Of a DNA stretch of 64,000 nt, positions 39,401 through 51,200 are shown piece by piece. Source of the DNA: Nematostella vectensis (taxonomy: Eukaryota; Cnidaria; Anthozoa; Actiniaria; Edwardsiidae). Position numbers and translations under genes: made by a program. The stretch covers positions 12,158,566 through 12,222,565 of the forward strand of contig NC_064035.1 of assembly GCF_932526225.1 (NCBI RefSeq), given 5' to 3'. Under the pieces are notes generated by a model. That model was not told the origin of the DNA and ran no database searches. It saw nothing but the letters and a program-made list of their open reading frames with translations. Each line of letters opens with the position of its first letter. Position 1 is the first letter of the stretch.

Positions 39401-40847
39401 AATATTAAAACTCTGGAGATAGATAATAAACACTATAAAATCATTACCTCAGGAGAATGCTTGCAAATGTCACTGAGAGCTGAGGAGGCAATTCTCTTGA
39501 GAGCCAGTTCAGGTTCCTGGATACACAGGACAAGCAGAGGAACAGCTCCAGCATCTACCACTGCCTGAGAAAGCTCTGAAAAAAAAAAACAGAGGATGTG
39601 AAAAGGTTTACAGACAGCTGCATCTACCTTTAAAAATATAGCCTCTTTTTCTGACATGACGTTAGAAATGATTCTTGGAATTATGTCACTGTACTGAATT
39701 GTTGCTTGGGGCAATTGGAATAAGAAGAGCAAGGAATGTGACTCAGATTCCCCTTTATTTAGCATTATCTCACCTGCATTGTGTCTGGCTATGTATCCTA
39801 AAGCCCATGCTGCTGCTTCTTTGACTCCAGGATCAAACTCTTCCAGGCAAATGACCAGTGCATCTAGAGCTCCACAGTCAACAACACACTATAACAAAGC
39901 AAATAATGAGTAAATAACAAATTTTTGTATGTGAAAAACTACTGGCATCTACAATCAACAGTTCATCATCAAAATTCAAAAGGCAAGCTGATTAAATGAT
40001 AAGCAGCAGTTGCTCAAATTGTGGGGATTGGGTGGACATTTACTATAGAACATTCACTATTAAAAATAAATGATAAATGCTCACCTGAGCATGTTGTGCT
40101 GAGTGTTTAGCGACAGCTCTCAAAACAAATGCAGCAGCCTTCTTGTAAAATCTCTGTTTTGAAAAAAAAAAGATATCCATGAGATCTACGAGTAGAGAGG
40201 TGTCCCAGCACGGCTGCTGACATAAATGTACATACATTCTGCTCTGCCAGGGAATACACCAATTGGGGAAGAATATCTGCCTTGACAACAGCCTCAGCAA
40301 GATCATCATTGTAGTTGGCCAATCTGCCAAGAGCTAAAGCAGCTGTCTGTTGGATCGTAGGTACAATATCTAGTAGCAAAGGCCGGAGAAGTGACATTAC
40401 ACCTGAAAAGAGAAATTCATTATAATAATAAGTAAGAACAAGAAATGTGATGCATCTATGTGGTGTTGTTAAATGTTACTAAGATCATAGTGTCTAAAGA
40501 ACATAGATAATATAAGCTTAGATAAACCTAAATCGAGCTTTAAAGTAAGGTAAAAGGACCCGGGAAGAACATGAAGAACGACACACGAACATAAAATTAA
40601 CAAAAATACATATCATTGTGAAATGAGTTAAATGTTATTGACGGCTTACCAGCATTTTGCAATGTTTCTATATTTTGTGGTCTTGAAGCAAGTTCTGCGA
40701 CAGTCTGCACAAACGAGGTCCTTGACTTCTGGTACTGTTCGAAAACTAAGAAATAAAACCACATATTCTACGTTTAAAATCAACTAACGGATTAGCAAAC
40801 TTGCTTTGATGAATTCTCATACCTTGAAGTACTTGTCGAGTACTCAT
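36404..40847 (-). CDS. SPAG6: Sperm-associated antigen 6 / PF16 armadillo protein, 508 aa, 14 exons
   Basis: Exons: 40847-40823, 40745-40650, 40402-40236, 40153-40085, 39888-39774, 39575-39448, 39237-39160, 39068-38963, 38408-38341, 38266-38114, 37880-37827, 37212-37075, 36904-36642, 36470-36404. All junctions are GT-AG and in phase. The start is RQVLQVFEQYQKSRTSFVQ, as in SPAG6 of other animals. Eight or so armadillo repeats follow, with landmark text ALALGRLANYNDDLAEAVVK, AKHTPELAQL and PNILKHVVGQF. The end is YYSPGYSDRLLERVEQYQP. Its length is within one residue of the vertebrate protein. The product belongs to the central-pair apparatus of motile cilia and flagella, where it supports microtubule bridging and beating. 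No damage is seen. Confidence 0.97.
37370..37560. repeat. Interspersed repeat, related to copies at 45.25-45.46 kb
   Basis: Intronic in SPAG6. In reverse complement it reads GGTATCATGG, then CCCTTCAATAAGAAAG, then CACACCCCTCCCC. The plus strand at about 45370-45460 has GGTATCATATGG and CCTTCAATAAGAAATC, and a further degenerate copy begins near 45268. It is a dispersed non-coding family whose class is unknown. Confidence 0.55.
38590..38885. repeat. ATCCGC-rich interspersed repeat, copy A
   Basis: About 295 bp packed with AATCCGCCGATCCGC, GTGGATCCGC and related words. It lies in the SPAG6 intron between exons 9 and 8. A reverse-complement relative is at 49740-50035 with the same order of words (for example CATGGTTTGACAGATAAACA against its complement). 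No coding capacity is seen. Confidence 0.8.
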
Positions 40848-41965
40848 TTTGTATACTTTTTTTATCCAAAGTATGTGGATAATCCAGAGAAAAGTTAGAA
40901 TTCCTTCACCACAACAACCAAACTAAGCCTTTCCTATATTTCTTGTTGCTGTTGTGTCCTAGCAACGGTAAAACAGAGCGTGCGCTTATGCATGATACCG
41001 CTGGACGCTAGCTTATTTAGATCGAGCCTAGTTCTACGCAGTCAAAATGAAACAGAAAACCCATTCATGCGAATTGCTCAAAGTTTCCGAAGTTTGTAGC
41101 GCACCAAAATAATGTAGCGCCTCCCCCAAATAAGCGCCTCGCACTTAGTAGACCTCCAAGGAGACTGTACGTTTATAAAGAAAGTAGTGATAATTGAAAG
41201 TACTACCCGCCGCAGCATTTTATTTTTGAAAGCTTATTTTGTAGCAGGATTTTTGCTTATTGTTTGTTGTTAAAATACACTTTTCTTTATAGCGACAGAC
41301 CGGATTTTGAAATAAGCTCATCCCCATATAATAAGCACGGCGCTTATTCAGGCAATTAGGGCAGTTTGTTTTCTCAGTGATTCTGACAACATTCAAAGGT
41401 TAGGCTCGGTAGGAACCGTTATTATAATCATGATAAGTTTATTTATTATCCCGGGGTGTGTGTGTGAGGGGGGAGGGGGGGGGGGGCTTGAGTATCTTGA
41501 TAAAAGTAAGGGATAAAATTAGTTGCCCCCCCCCTCAGTAGGAACAAAATTTTCCATGCCCCCCCCCCCCCCCCCCCCCCATTGTGCTTCCCCCATACTT
41601 CTTTGCGAGAAAAGCGAAGCACGAGAAAGGAAAGAAAGAGACGCCTACGGCCTAAAAACGCCTGCGAGGGAGACTATGAAAGTCCCGGATTGTCATAGAT
41701 TCTACACAACAGCAGCGGAGGAGCGCTGGGGACGAAAATGATATAGTGTGTATACAGGTTTGCATTCCATAGATAAAACGTATCCTGGATTGTGCATGCC
41801 AACCAACTACCCGCAAACCAAGACTCTTTGAACCAAGAAGTCGGATTTGACACAATTATATAGAAGCGACAACATCAAAAGAAATCAGTGACCCCCCTTT
41901 TTTAACATCCATACACTTTTGACGCCCCTTCTTTAGACCTAAGAAATTTCTCGAAACCTCCCCCC

Positions 41966-41996
<31 letters not shown>

Positions 41997-43852
41997 ACAC
42001 ACCTCCCCCTCGGAATAATAAATGAACTTTCCATAAGATGATAGTAACAAACGGAGTGGATAAATAATAAAAACACACACAAAATGCTCATATAGTTCAC
42101 GAACAAATTATCGTTATAAAATTATGCGCTATGGAAAATCATATAAACGATGGTGTTGAAAACTATCTTGAGAAACGGGAATTCGAGTATTATTAAGATC
42201 AAGTTAATAGGGTTCCGATTCCACTGGAATAAACAGCACGGAAACTCGTTAGCCAGAATTTTATCAATTAGAGAATCTTAAAATGTTATTTTGACCAGTT
42301 GAATCTCATACTTGGATGGATTCCATGACCTTTTTGTCAAAGCATGCTCGTTGCTATGATATGATTGCCGCTTGAGCAGACAAGGGGAAGTTGATGATGT
42401 AATTGAAATTGTACCTGGTTAACGATGGCCCTGTGCTAACAGGGGGTATCACATTATAGTTATACCTCTTCTTACTCTAGCCTTTTCTCTGCGCCGTCAA
42501 ATTGATAAAAAAAACCTTCAGTTGGGACCCCTGGAGTTAACAAAGACAGGCGCATGTCGTAGGCAGTGTTCCTTGTTTATGGGTCAAACTGTTTTTTTTA
42601 GAACTCAAAACTGCTGTGCGCAAGGGCTGCGAAGACAAGGTGTCTCTAAGTGTGTCGACAGTGTTAAAGAAATTCGCCTGGTATTTCTGGATACTCCGAT
42701 AGAAACAAGGTCTTCAATCACCTCTTAGAAGGTACAAACGAGTATACAAATAATCAAGCTGTAATGGACTGTTTTAATAACTGTATTGTTATTCGGTATT
42801 TATTAATGACGTTTGATAAACAATTTACTTAGACTTATATTTAGCAGACAGCTGTTTTTTAAGCATACTATAAAGTAATATTATAGTTTCTCGAGCTGTT
42901 TGGATTATGTGAAAACTAGATTGCAATTTTTACAAACAAAATATTTCAGTGCTAACCTAGCATGAAGAGCTGTTCACAAGAAAGTTTGTTTACAAGAATC
43001 AGACGAACACACACTTCATTGTTTACAGTTGTTTACATTTGCGAAATAAACTATAACTAAATAATAAATATCAACTTCTCTAGAGAACAGAACTACACAG
43101 AAAAAACTATGTATCAACTCATGCAGACGTGTTTTGTTAAGTTTACGTAGTTGCCATGCTTCTATGAAGAGGTCGTTTTCGATTACCGATGTCTATTTCT
43201 CGTAACAATAGAACCAAATCATTAAGATTCACTACTATATTCCCGGGTTATATTGAGGTCAGCACTGATAGAAAATGAGCGTTCACCATTAAGCGGAAGG
43301 AGGAACCACGACATTTCTGATTTGGAAATGCCGATTACAAAGGCTGTTAAATTAACATTAAGACTTGATTCCAGAAAAATATCGGGGGGGGGGGGGGGGG
43401 GTCGGAAATTCCGTGATTTCGGGACTAGAGGGGGGAGGGTGAGGTTAAAAATACTTTGTTTATTTTTCATGCAAACACTGCATTTGGGTAAATTTCCAGG
43501 GCGGTTAGTTCCGGGGAATTGGGTTGGGTCGTTTCCCGTTGCACGCAGAGCTATAAGTGTAGCGAAATTACACAATTCCTCATAGCTTTTCTAGATCTAC
43601 CGCCCCATTTATTAGAAGAGCACGAGAGAATATTTGAAAAATATTATATGACCGCACGATGGTAAAAGGCGTACTAGCACGCTTGCATGTCCAAATCCTT
43701 TCCTTCCAGGTAGTTAGTTTACCAATACCAGGTTTTATTTATTAGCGCCCCTCCCACTCCCCCCGGGGCAGGGATGATGCCCCCTCTTTCTAGGAATCCT
43801 AGAGCTGCCCGTAGAAGGAGTAATAATAATATTTTTGCCATTTCTGTTTTCA
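40848..43852. other. Spacer between divergent SPAG6 and CARD genes
   Basis: Mostly repeat debris. An inverted-repeat block with AATAAGCGCC at 41129-41138 and its complement at 41339-41348 is present. C and G runs lie near 41470-41490, 41560-41580 and 43383-43400, and a (C)n(AC)n tract lies at 41960-42002. I find no conserved coding text. An acceptor-like TTTTCAG at 43847-43853 suggests an upstream, possibly non-coding, exon of the CARD gene somewhere in this stretch. Confidence 0.45.
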
Positions 43853-43879
43853 GGCGTCGACTTCAAATGGCTGTTTAAG

Positions 43880-46800
43880 ATGAATAACGCTCATCGGAAC
43901 GCCCTTCGCCGTCAGCGGTCGCAGTTGCACAAGGACCTGGAGCCGAAAAAGCTTTTGCCATATCTGGCGTCAATCCTAGATGAGACTGACGAACAGGAAG
44001 TGAAAGGAAAAGGGACGAGGGAAGACCGGTGTGACAAACTTTTGGAGATTTTACCGAGGCGTGGGCCAAATGCCTTTGACGCATTTGTAGAGGCCCTGAA
44101 AAATGTCCAGGAATTTCTTGTTGGGCCTTTGCTCCAGGAAGTAGGTTAGTTGAACATGCGCTACCAGAGACCCAGAGGCCGAGCTAACTTTTTTCACTAT
44201 TTTCAACGCTATAAGACACAGCACAGAATTAGTAACATTTCGCAAACTGGATATAGATTGAAATAGCTTTTAAGCTAATCAATAATTCCTTTGTCCTTTA
44301 TTGTGTTTTGAAAATAATCATTTTCTCATTCATTGTCTTTTTAGAAAGGGAAGAAAAGCTTGCAGAGATGAAAAACGAGTTGACTCGGGCGCGGACACAC
44401 AGCGCCAGGCTCCGAGAGGAAATTACATCTATCGGAACTCACCTTGATTCGGAGAAACACAAGCACGAACACACCAAGAAAGAGTTAGAAGAGCTTAAAA
44501 GCATGCACCAAGCTATGATTAAGCAATTCCAAAGTGATTTCTCAACCATGAGTTTTGAAATTAAACAACTGAAAGAGGCAAGAAAAAAAGATGCAAAAAA
44601 ACTTAAAGAAGAAAAAGAACAAAAAGCTGGACTGGAAAAAGAAATCGATTGTATTCTAATTGAGCGTGACAGAATAGCTACGTTTTTGAGTGAAATGGAA
44701 AGAAATGGGAAAACCCCACCTTTTCTACAGAAAAATCGTTCAATTAATATAGACGATAGCGTTTTTGATGAAATTTCACGTGATGAGAGCTTACAAGAGA
44801 GACAAAGGTCTGAGGGGGAGAAATGGGAACACGATGAGACTCGAAATTGTCCCCGGATTTACGACGTTGAAACTTCCAGGCGACAAACCTTGAGCGAAAG
44901 ATGCCTACCGAATGGGCTTGGGGACATAAGATTGAGTTCGGTAATCAGCGAGGGATTACTTGACAACGATGAAACCATACAAGAGCTTCTTCGTGAACGA
45001 GACTCGCTAGAAATGAAGTGCAAGGAGTTAGAACAAGTCATTCTTGATAACGAGTCAACGGAGACGAAGAGTGAATGTCACAAAGTAACTTTGGATAGGG
45101 CAACCTCGCCTCTTTCTGCTGACTTGGAACGGATTGAAGGTGCGGTCATGAGACCACTTAATCTCCCCTCCCTTGAGGAACCATTTGCTACCCCTTACCT
45201 ATTTGTCTACCTACCTGCCTTACTAAGGCGCGCTCTCAGGATTGACTGACGGGGGGTCGCGCAGTCATAGGTATCACATGGAAAAAGCATATTATTTGAA
45301 AATTCCTTAATTTTTTGGCTCAAAGAGAGGGTGCGCGCACCCCTCCCCCCCTGTGTTCCTATGGAGGTACGCAGCCATCAGGTATCATATGGAAGGTGAT
45401 GCTATTTGACGATCCTTCAATAAGAAATCACCTACATTTTTGGCGCGCACACTGTGTACCCTCCTTAGATACACGCCTGCTCTTCTCCCTGTCCATATCT
45501 CAGAAATTTACGCCCCAGTAAATAACTTTCCTTTGTTTATATATTACTCTTATAGTGACACCATGCGACAAGTGCAGATTATTACAAGAACAGTATGAGG
45601 TTTTAATCAGCGAAAGAGATCAACTGAATTAAACAAATCAATCGCTAGAAGAAAAGACACGACAACTGGAATGCAGAGCCAAAGAAATCACCGATAAACT
45701 TGAACGAGAAAAAATCGCCTTGACTACTAAAGTCAGATCTATGGAAGAACAGTATGAAAGAACCTTTCAAAATCATGCAAACGAGATACGCAATACTAAA
45801 ATGGAGATGACAGAGCAACATTTGCTTGTAATGAAGGACTTACAGAATCAGAATTCCGAGTTGTCAAACCGTGCAGAGAAGGAACGACAGGAGGTCTTAC
45901 GAATAAAAGCAGAGTTGGACAAAGAGCGAGAGAGTAACAGAGCACAGCAAAGAGACCACGATAAGCTCAGGAAAAAACTCCAGTCAGAGAAGAAGCAGTT
46001 AAAGCAAAAGCTTGAGCAGGAGACAAAGACAAAGAAGGAAGCGGATAAGGAGGCCGAGAGATTCGTTATGGAGATGAAGGAGAATGAAAAGAGGGCGGCA
46101 TGTGAGCTCACGAGATTCAAGGAGACGATAAGCGTGTTGCAGGACAAGTGCGAAACCCTAAATGAGGACCTAAACCTGTGGAAATCCCTTAAAGGTCGTA
46201 AGTATTAAAGCCTGTTAAATGACATGAAAGTAGCGACACGAGACAGCTACCTTTTTTATTCTTTCAAGTTGTTCCTGATCCCTTTCCTGTTGTTTTTAGA
46301 TAAAAGGCTTTTGTTTATTTTCTCTAGGCTCGAAGCCTAGTGGAATTGTCAGTACTTTTAGATAATAAGCTCATAGCTAGTGATACCATGTGGTACCATC
46401 CATAAAAGGTCCATACCACTAACTCCACGATGGATGGGGGAGGTATTTCAATGCCGAATTTTAGAGGTTTGTTTAAACACTGTATTGTGGCCACTTTCAC
46501 ATTTCCTACTGTCGAAATTCTTTGGAGAATAGATTTGGGAGTCTCTGAGAAAATCACCTCCGAAGGGGTAGGAATCTCTCCTAAGATCACATATTTTACC
46601 TAACGATGACCTTGCAAAAGTCGAGCGTAAAAAGTAATTGGGGCGAAAGAAAAAAACGTTCCTTGAATGCAACACTACCGCAAGTCGATTACCTATCGTT
46701 GTAAGCTCCCCTTTAAGCATTCCTCATCTGAAAATCCTCCTACGGCCCTAGATAAATCCTTAATCATGCTATGAGGTGAGAAGATAACCCGGTTAATTTT

Positions 46801-47355
46801 CTTACTTCGCCTTCAGGTGTATTTAATTATAAGAAGGATTTTGACCGAAATGGCGTCATCTATGCACTTGGCACAGCGTTCGGGACGAGTTCTTGGGTCA
46901 ACCCCAGCTGTCTTAGCACCGGGGTGCGTGTGTACCGTTCTTCTGGCTACCAAGGAGAGGCCAGTGACCTGCTTGAGACCCGTAAGGGTACTTGCAGTTG
47001 CACGAGGGACGAGGAGAGATCCTGGTGGTGCGTTGACCTCGGGGAGCACTACACGCTTTTTCCGACTGTATACACCCTTCGCCATGGGAGGGATAACGGC
47101 CTGTCAATCATCCGGAATTGGAAACTGGAAGGGTCACGTGACGGACACAGGTGGACAGTATTGAAGGTGCATGAAAATGACCGAGGGATGAAAGGGGCGT
47201 ACCCTTTTTACACAGGCACGTGGTCAATTGATGGCCAGGTTAGTGCAATGAGGTACTTTAGAGTCTTTCAGACAGGGAAGAATTCGTCAGGTCGGTACGC
47301 TTTGTACTTGTCCGGATTCGAGATCTACGGAGTTCTCGTTGATATGAGGGCGTGA
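43880..47355 (+). CDS. CARD/coiled-coil/SUN- or F5/8C-like protein with an in-frame stop
   Basis: Exons: 43880-44144, 44345-45139, 45556-46197, 46817-47355, all in phase (exon 3 could also end at 46194). Residues 1 to about 88 form a CARD, with TREDRCDKLLEILPRRGPNAF as the diagnostic helix 3-5 text. Exons 2-3 are long heptad-rich coiled coil. Exon 4 encodes a galactose-binding-like domain of the SUN or F5/8C type, closest in pattern to the one in HECTD1 (NGVIYALGT, WWCVDLG, TLRHGRDNGLSIIRNW, YLSGFEIYG). CARD plus coiled coil resembles CARD9/CARMA-type immune adaptors. A TAA at 45630-45632 interrupts exon 3 after 378 codons, yet about 190 further coiled-coil codons and the whole last domain stay open. 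It is thus a recent null, a polymorphism, a base-call error or a truncated protein. A read-through of exon 2 gives another short form ending at 45249. AATAAA at 47800 may end the transcript. Confidence 0.78.
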
Positions 47356-48254
47356 ATTACATCCTGCTTCTTTGGCTCTAGTTTACATCTCATGAATGAT
47401 ATTTTAAAAGAATTCAGAGGACAAGCTCAATAGCTGTAAAGACGCCTGATAAAAAGTGCTTGACACATTAATTTTATCTGCAGTGCTAAGTAGAATAAGG
47501 ACGTTTTTTTTAGAATCTAAGGCCGACGAAGTTTGTTAGGAGTCATTCGATGAAGGAAGGGGCATCTTCAACTAAAACTTGTGTGCTATTAATACAATAT
47601 TTAAAAAAAAGGCAGTTCTTTGCTTGAAAACTAAACTATTATACAGAGACCATTGATATACAACAAACTATTTGGTCCCAACTCTCAAAGGAAAACGTAA
47701 CGAGTTTTCCGTGGGCCGAGCCTCTTTGTGGTCATTCACTTTTTATATTGCAAGAATCACGTGACACGAGTGTGACGCAAATACCACAGAAATACACCAA
47801 ATAAAGAGGCAAGAAACGCTGTCTAGCTTAATAAATGATTCTTTATTTCATTCATGTTGCGTGTGCCCTCTTCAAGGTTTGCCAACTCCATTGTTGCAGA
47901 AAAAAGAAGCACGTTCTCCATCCCTTCTCTCCCCTCGCGAAATTCAGAAATCTAGCCGTTCCCTAGCAGTTCCTGTGTTGGAGCCATGCTTCCAGCAGGT
48001 CCCTAAACCTATTCATTTTAACAGGGGTTGTCGCACAACCGGTGGGAATTACTTAATCAGTTCTCAATATTTGGGCTTTTTATATCGTAAGAAGAAATTG
48101 TTATTTTTGCGGATCAAACTTAGTCGGACCCTTAGCGGCCAGATTTCTGGATTAACGGTATGTGTTCAGAATAGACTGTTTTATTTACACTGCAGAACGT
48201 GCATGTCTTTATAAGAGATTGCTAAAACCAAGATAATATGATTTACCTAAATGT
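47356..48254. other. Convergent 3' spacer, CARD gene and TBC1D5
   Basis: It holds both likely polyadenylation signals: AATAAA on plus at 47800-47805 for the CARD gene, and TTTATT (AATAAA on minus) at 47842-47847 for TBC1D5. The two transcripts would overlap slightly or abut. A 117-codon plus-strand frame at 47861-48214 has no recognisable features. Confidence 0.5.
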
Positions 48255-51200
48255 CTACTCATCGTCGGTATCACTTTCGGAAAACTCTAGCGGGTGAGTT
48301 GGCAATATTGTCAATGCTTCTTGCGCCTTCCCATCTCTATCTACAAACACAAAGCCATCTAACTGACCTCCTCCGGACAGCGCTGAGGGATTCTGATTCT
48401 CCAATAAAAACCTGATATTGTTTATACTGACGCTGACACCAGCAGAATCGGGAAATTCGCTATTCAGGTCATCCGGATCGATCAAGTCTGATGGTGTCAG
48501 TTGTTTTCGCGAGTCCAGACTTTTTTGAATTGGCCCGACAGCGCATGCCACAACTGGGATAGACCCCCGTTCGTGTTCAGTAAGCTTGTCAAAGTAAGCT
48601 TCCAATGGTTGTTGCTCTTTATTCCCGTTAAATGAATTCGGAGTTACAGAGTCCACATCTTGCTCGATATGTGTTGGATATTGTGTTTCTAAGGGTTCTT
48701 GCATGTCTCCTTTGTATATGGGGTTTAACGTAGCAGAATCCTCGTGAATTTGTGAAGAAAACATAATTGTCTCAGGCTTGCTTGAGCTATGCATCTCGTC
48801 GTTTTCATAGTGATGATAGTCAGCATCATTTGGAACAGGGGCGTCAGAGAGAGGTTGTTGGGCTTGCAAGTTGGACTCATCTGTCTGCAGCCTCGATGCT
48901 ATCCCTTTATCGATGTCAACAAAATCACATTCCGTCTCTATTGAAGAACCACGAAACGCAAGGGATCCCTTGAGAAGGTCTCGAACCTGAAAAACGAAAA
49001 ACAAACAAAGGTGGATGATGTTAAGAGCCTAGAAGAATTACGGAAAATAACCGTATATAAAGATTTCTGTAACCTTATATAATACATTGTGTAAGCCTGT
49101 ATGATTGAGAAAAACTGTGTTTGTTAAAAGAATGTCGATCAGCAACTCCTTTGAGAAAGCTCCTTGTATACATTCGTGAATAAAACCGTCTCGACAAAAA
49201 AATACTATAAGATTTAAGAATAATACATTTTTATCAAGGACATTTGAATAAAATGATCAGTATTTACTCATGTACATTACGCACTTTTTTCACGCGAAAA
49301 TTATCGGGGTGCGTATTATGAAACTTTTATGTATGAGAGGTCATAAATTTGCATGATAAAAAAAAACAATAGAAGGCTCTTGATTATTTCCATCTGCGAA
49401 TAAGGGAATGTCATTTCGTAACTTAGGTTGTTGTAAATAAAAACTTGAACATAAAAATACTGTTTTCGTTCTATTCCTCTAGCGCGCTTGTTTTTGCTAA
49501 ATTTTTACTGGTTTTGAATATAGTTTTTAAACATATTTTTCGTCTTTAGGATTTTGTCAAATACGGTTTCTTTTCTTTATTTTTTGAAAAGGACGTAAAC
49601 AATTAGGGTGCGTATCATGCATAAGTGCGTACATGAGTTAATACGTTAGCGCGCATTAACTAACTCGCCGCGAATTTCAATCGCCAGGTCTGTCAGGCGG
49701 CGGCGGTGAATTCGCCGATATCTAGACGGGGGGGAGGGGGGTGAATAGGTTCGCGGATCGGCGGATTCGGCCCCGAAATGCTCACGCATTACGGAGTTTA
49801 ATGATTATTTCAGCGGATTGGCGGATTTTGGAAATACGGCGGATCACGGATCTGTTGACAATTTGGGCGGGGATTTTGACTGCTTTGACGGTCCAATTTC
49901 GGATTTGAAATGAATTTCAATCGATGCTATTGTTTATCTGACAAACCATGCGGATCTAAAGATATCTGCGGATCCACGGATTTGCCCCGAAAATGTAGCG
50001 GATCGGCGGATTTACATACCCCTATTCACCCCTCCCCTAGACGTCTGATGGGCGGTCATATTCGCTGGCAATCGCCGGCGACTAAATTCGCTCATACGAG
50101 CGTACAAAATCGCCTAGTGTGTCGTGGCTTTAGATTAGCCGTGGGGAATGAATCATATAGATGATTCAAATTGCAAACGGGGAAGGGATAAATACCTGTT
50201 TTAATCCGGCAAGAGTTAGAAACACCACATCTCGATCAGCGCGATCATCTTTCATAATTTCATCTTGCATCAGACCTACAAAACACGTTTTAGGAGTTTA
50301 ATAAAGAAAGGAAATGGGACTCAAGGGATGCTGTAACAGTCTGCAGACTGCTTGCAATTTTAGTAACCAAAGGGTGCTTCCGATCCAATAATAAGATTTT
50401 CTAGCCTCTCTATATAGGTTTATGTAACAGCCAATAACCTTCCCAAAATGCATTGCATTGTTGTTGTTATCGTATAATAATAAATATCCTTTTAGGACTA
50501 AATATTTGATAAATGTCTTGATTTTCGCTGGCGCCAAAGATTAAAAATAGTTCACCTATATAAGAGTCCATTTTGCGTCCGCAGTACAAAAACATCCCTT
50601 CCATCGATTCGACTTTGGAGTTCAGGTTTGAGACTTGCTCTTGAAGACGCTGGTGGTCCTACATTATAAGTATTCATCTTTTAATGGTCAAATAATAGGA
50701 CTCAGGATGGTAAAGGACAACACGCTAACAACACTACTACCAACACCACCACCACCATAATTAAAGCCACCACCAACATCACCACATCTTCCAGCGCCAA
50801 CGACCACCCTACCACAACCAACAATCACCACTTCTACTAACGTCGACAACAACACTACTACCAACAACACCACTTCTACTAATGCCGACAACAACACTAC
50901 TACCAACAACAACACCACTTCTACTAACGCCGACAACAACACTACTACCAACAACACCACTTCTACTAACGCCGACAACAACACTACTACCAACAACACC
51001 ACTTCTACTAACGCCGACAACAACACTACTACCAACAACACCACTTCTACTAACGCCGACAACAACACTACTACCAACAACACCACTTCTACTAACGCCG
51101 ACAACAACACTACTACCAACAACATCACTTCTACTAACGCCGACAACAACACTACTACCAACAACACTACTACCAACAACACCACTTCTACTAACGCCGA

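Noticed and set aside
43222-43585. Overlapping frames on both strands near a G run
   Set aside because: Both cross the homopolymer at 43383-43400 and encode Gly or Pro runs. No homology.
46813-47164. Frames in other phases over the last CARD-gene exon
   Set aside because: Shadows. The SUN- or F5/8C-like text is in one frame only (from 46817).
47861-48214. 117-codon frame in the convergent spacer
   Set aside because: No domain, no splice signals fitting a gene, overlaps the expected 3' UTRs.
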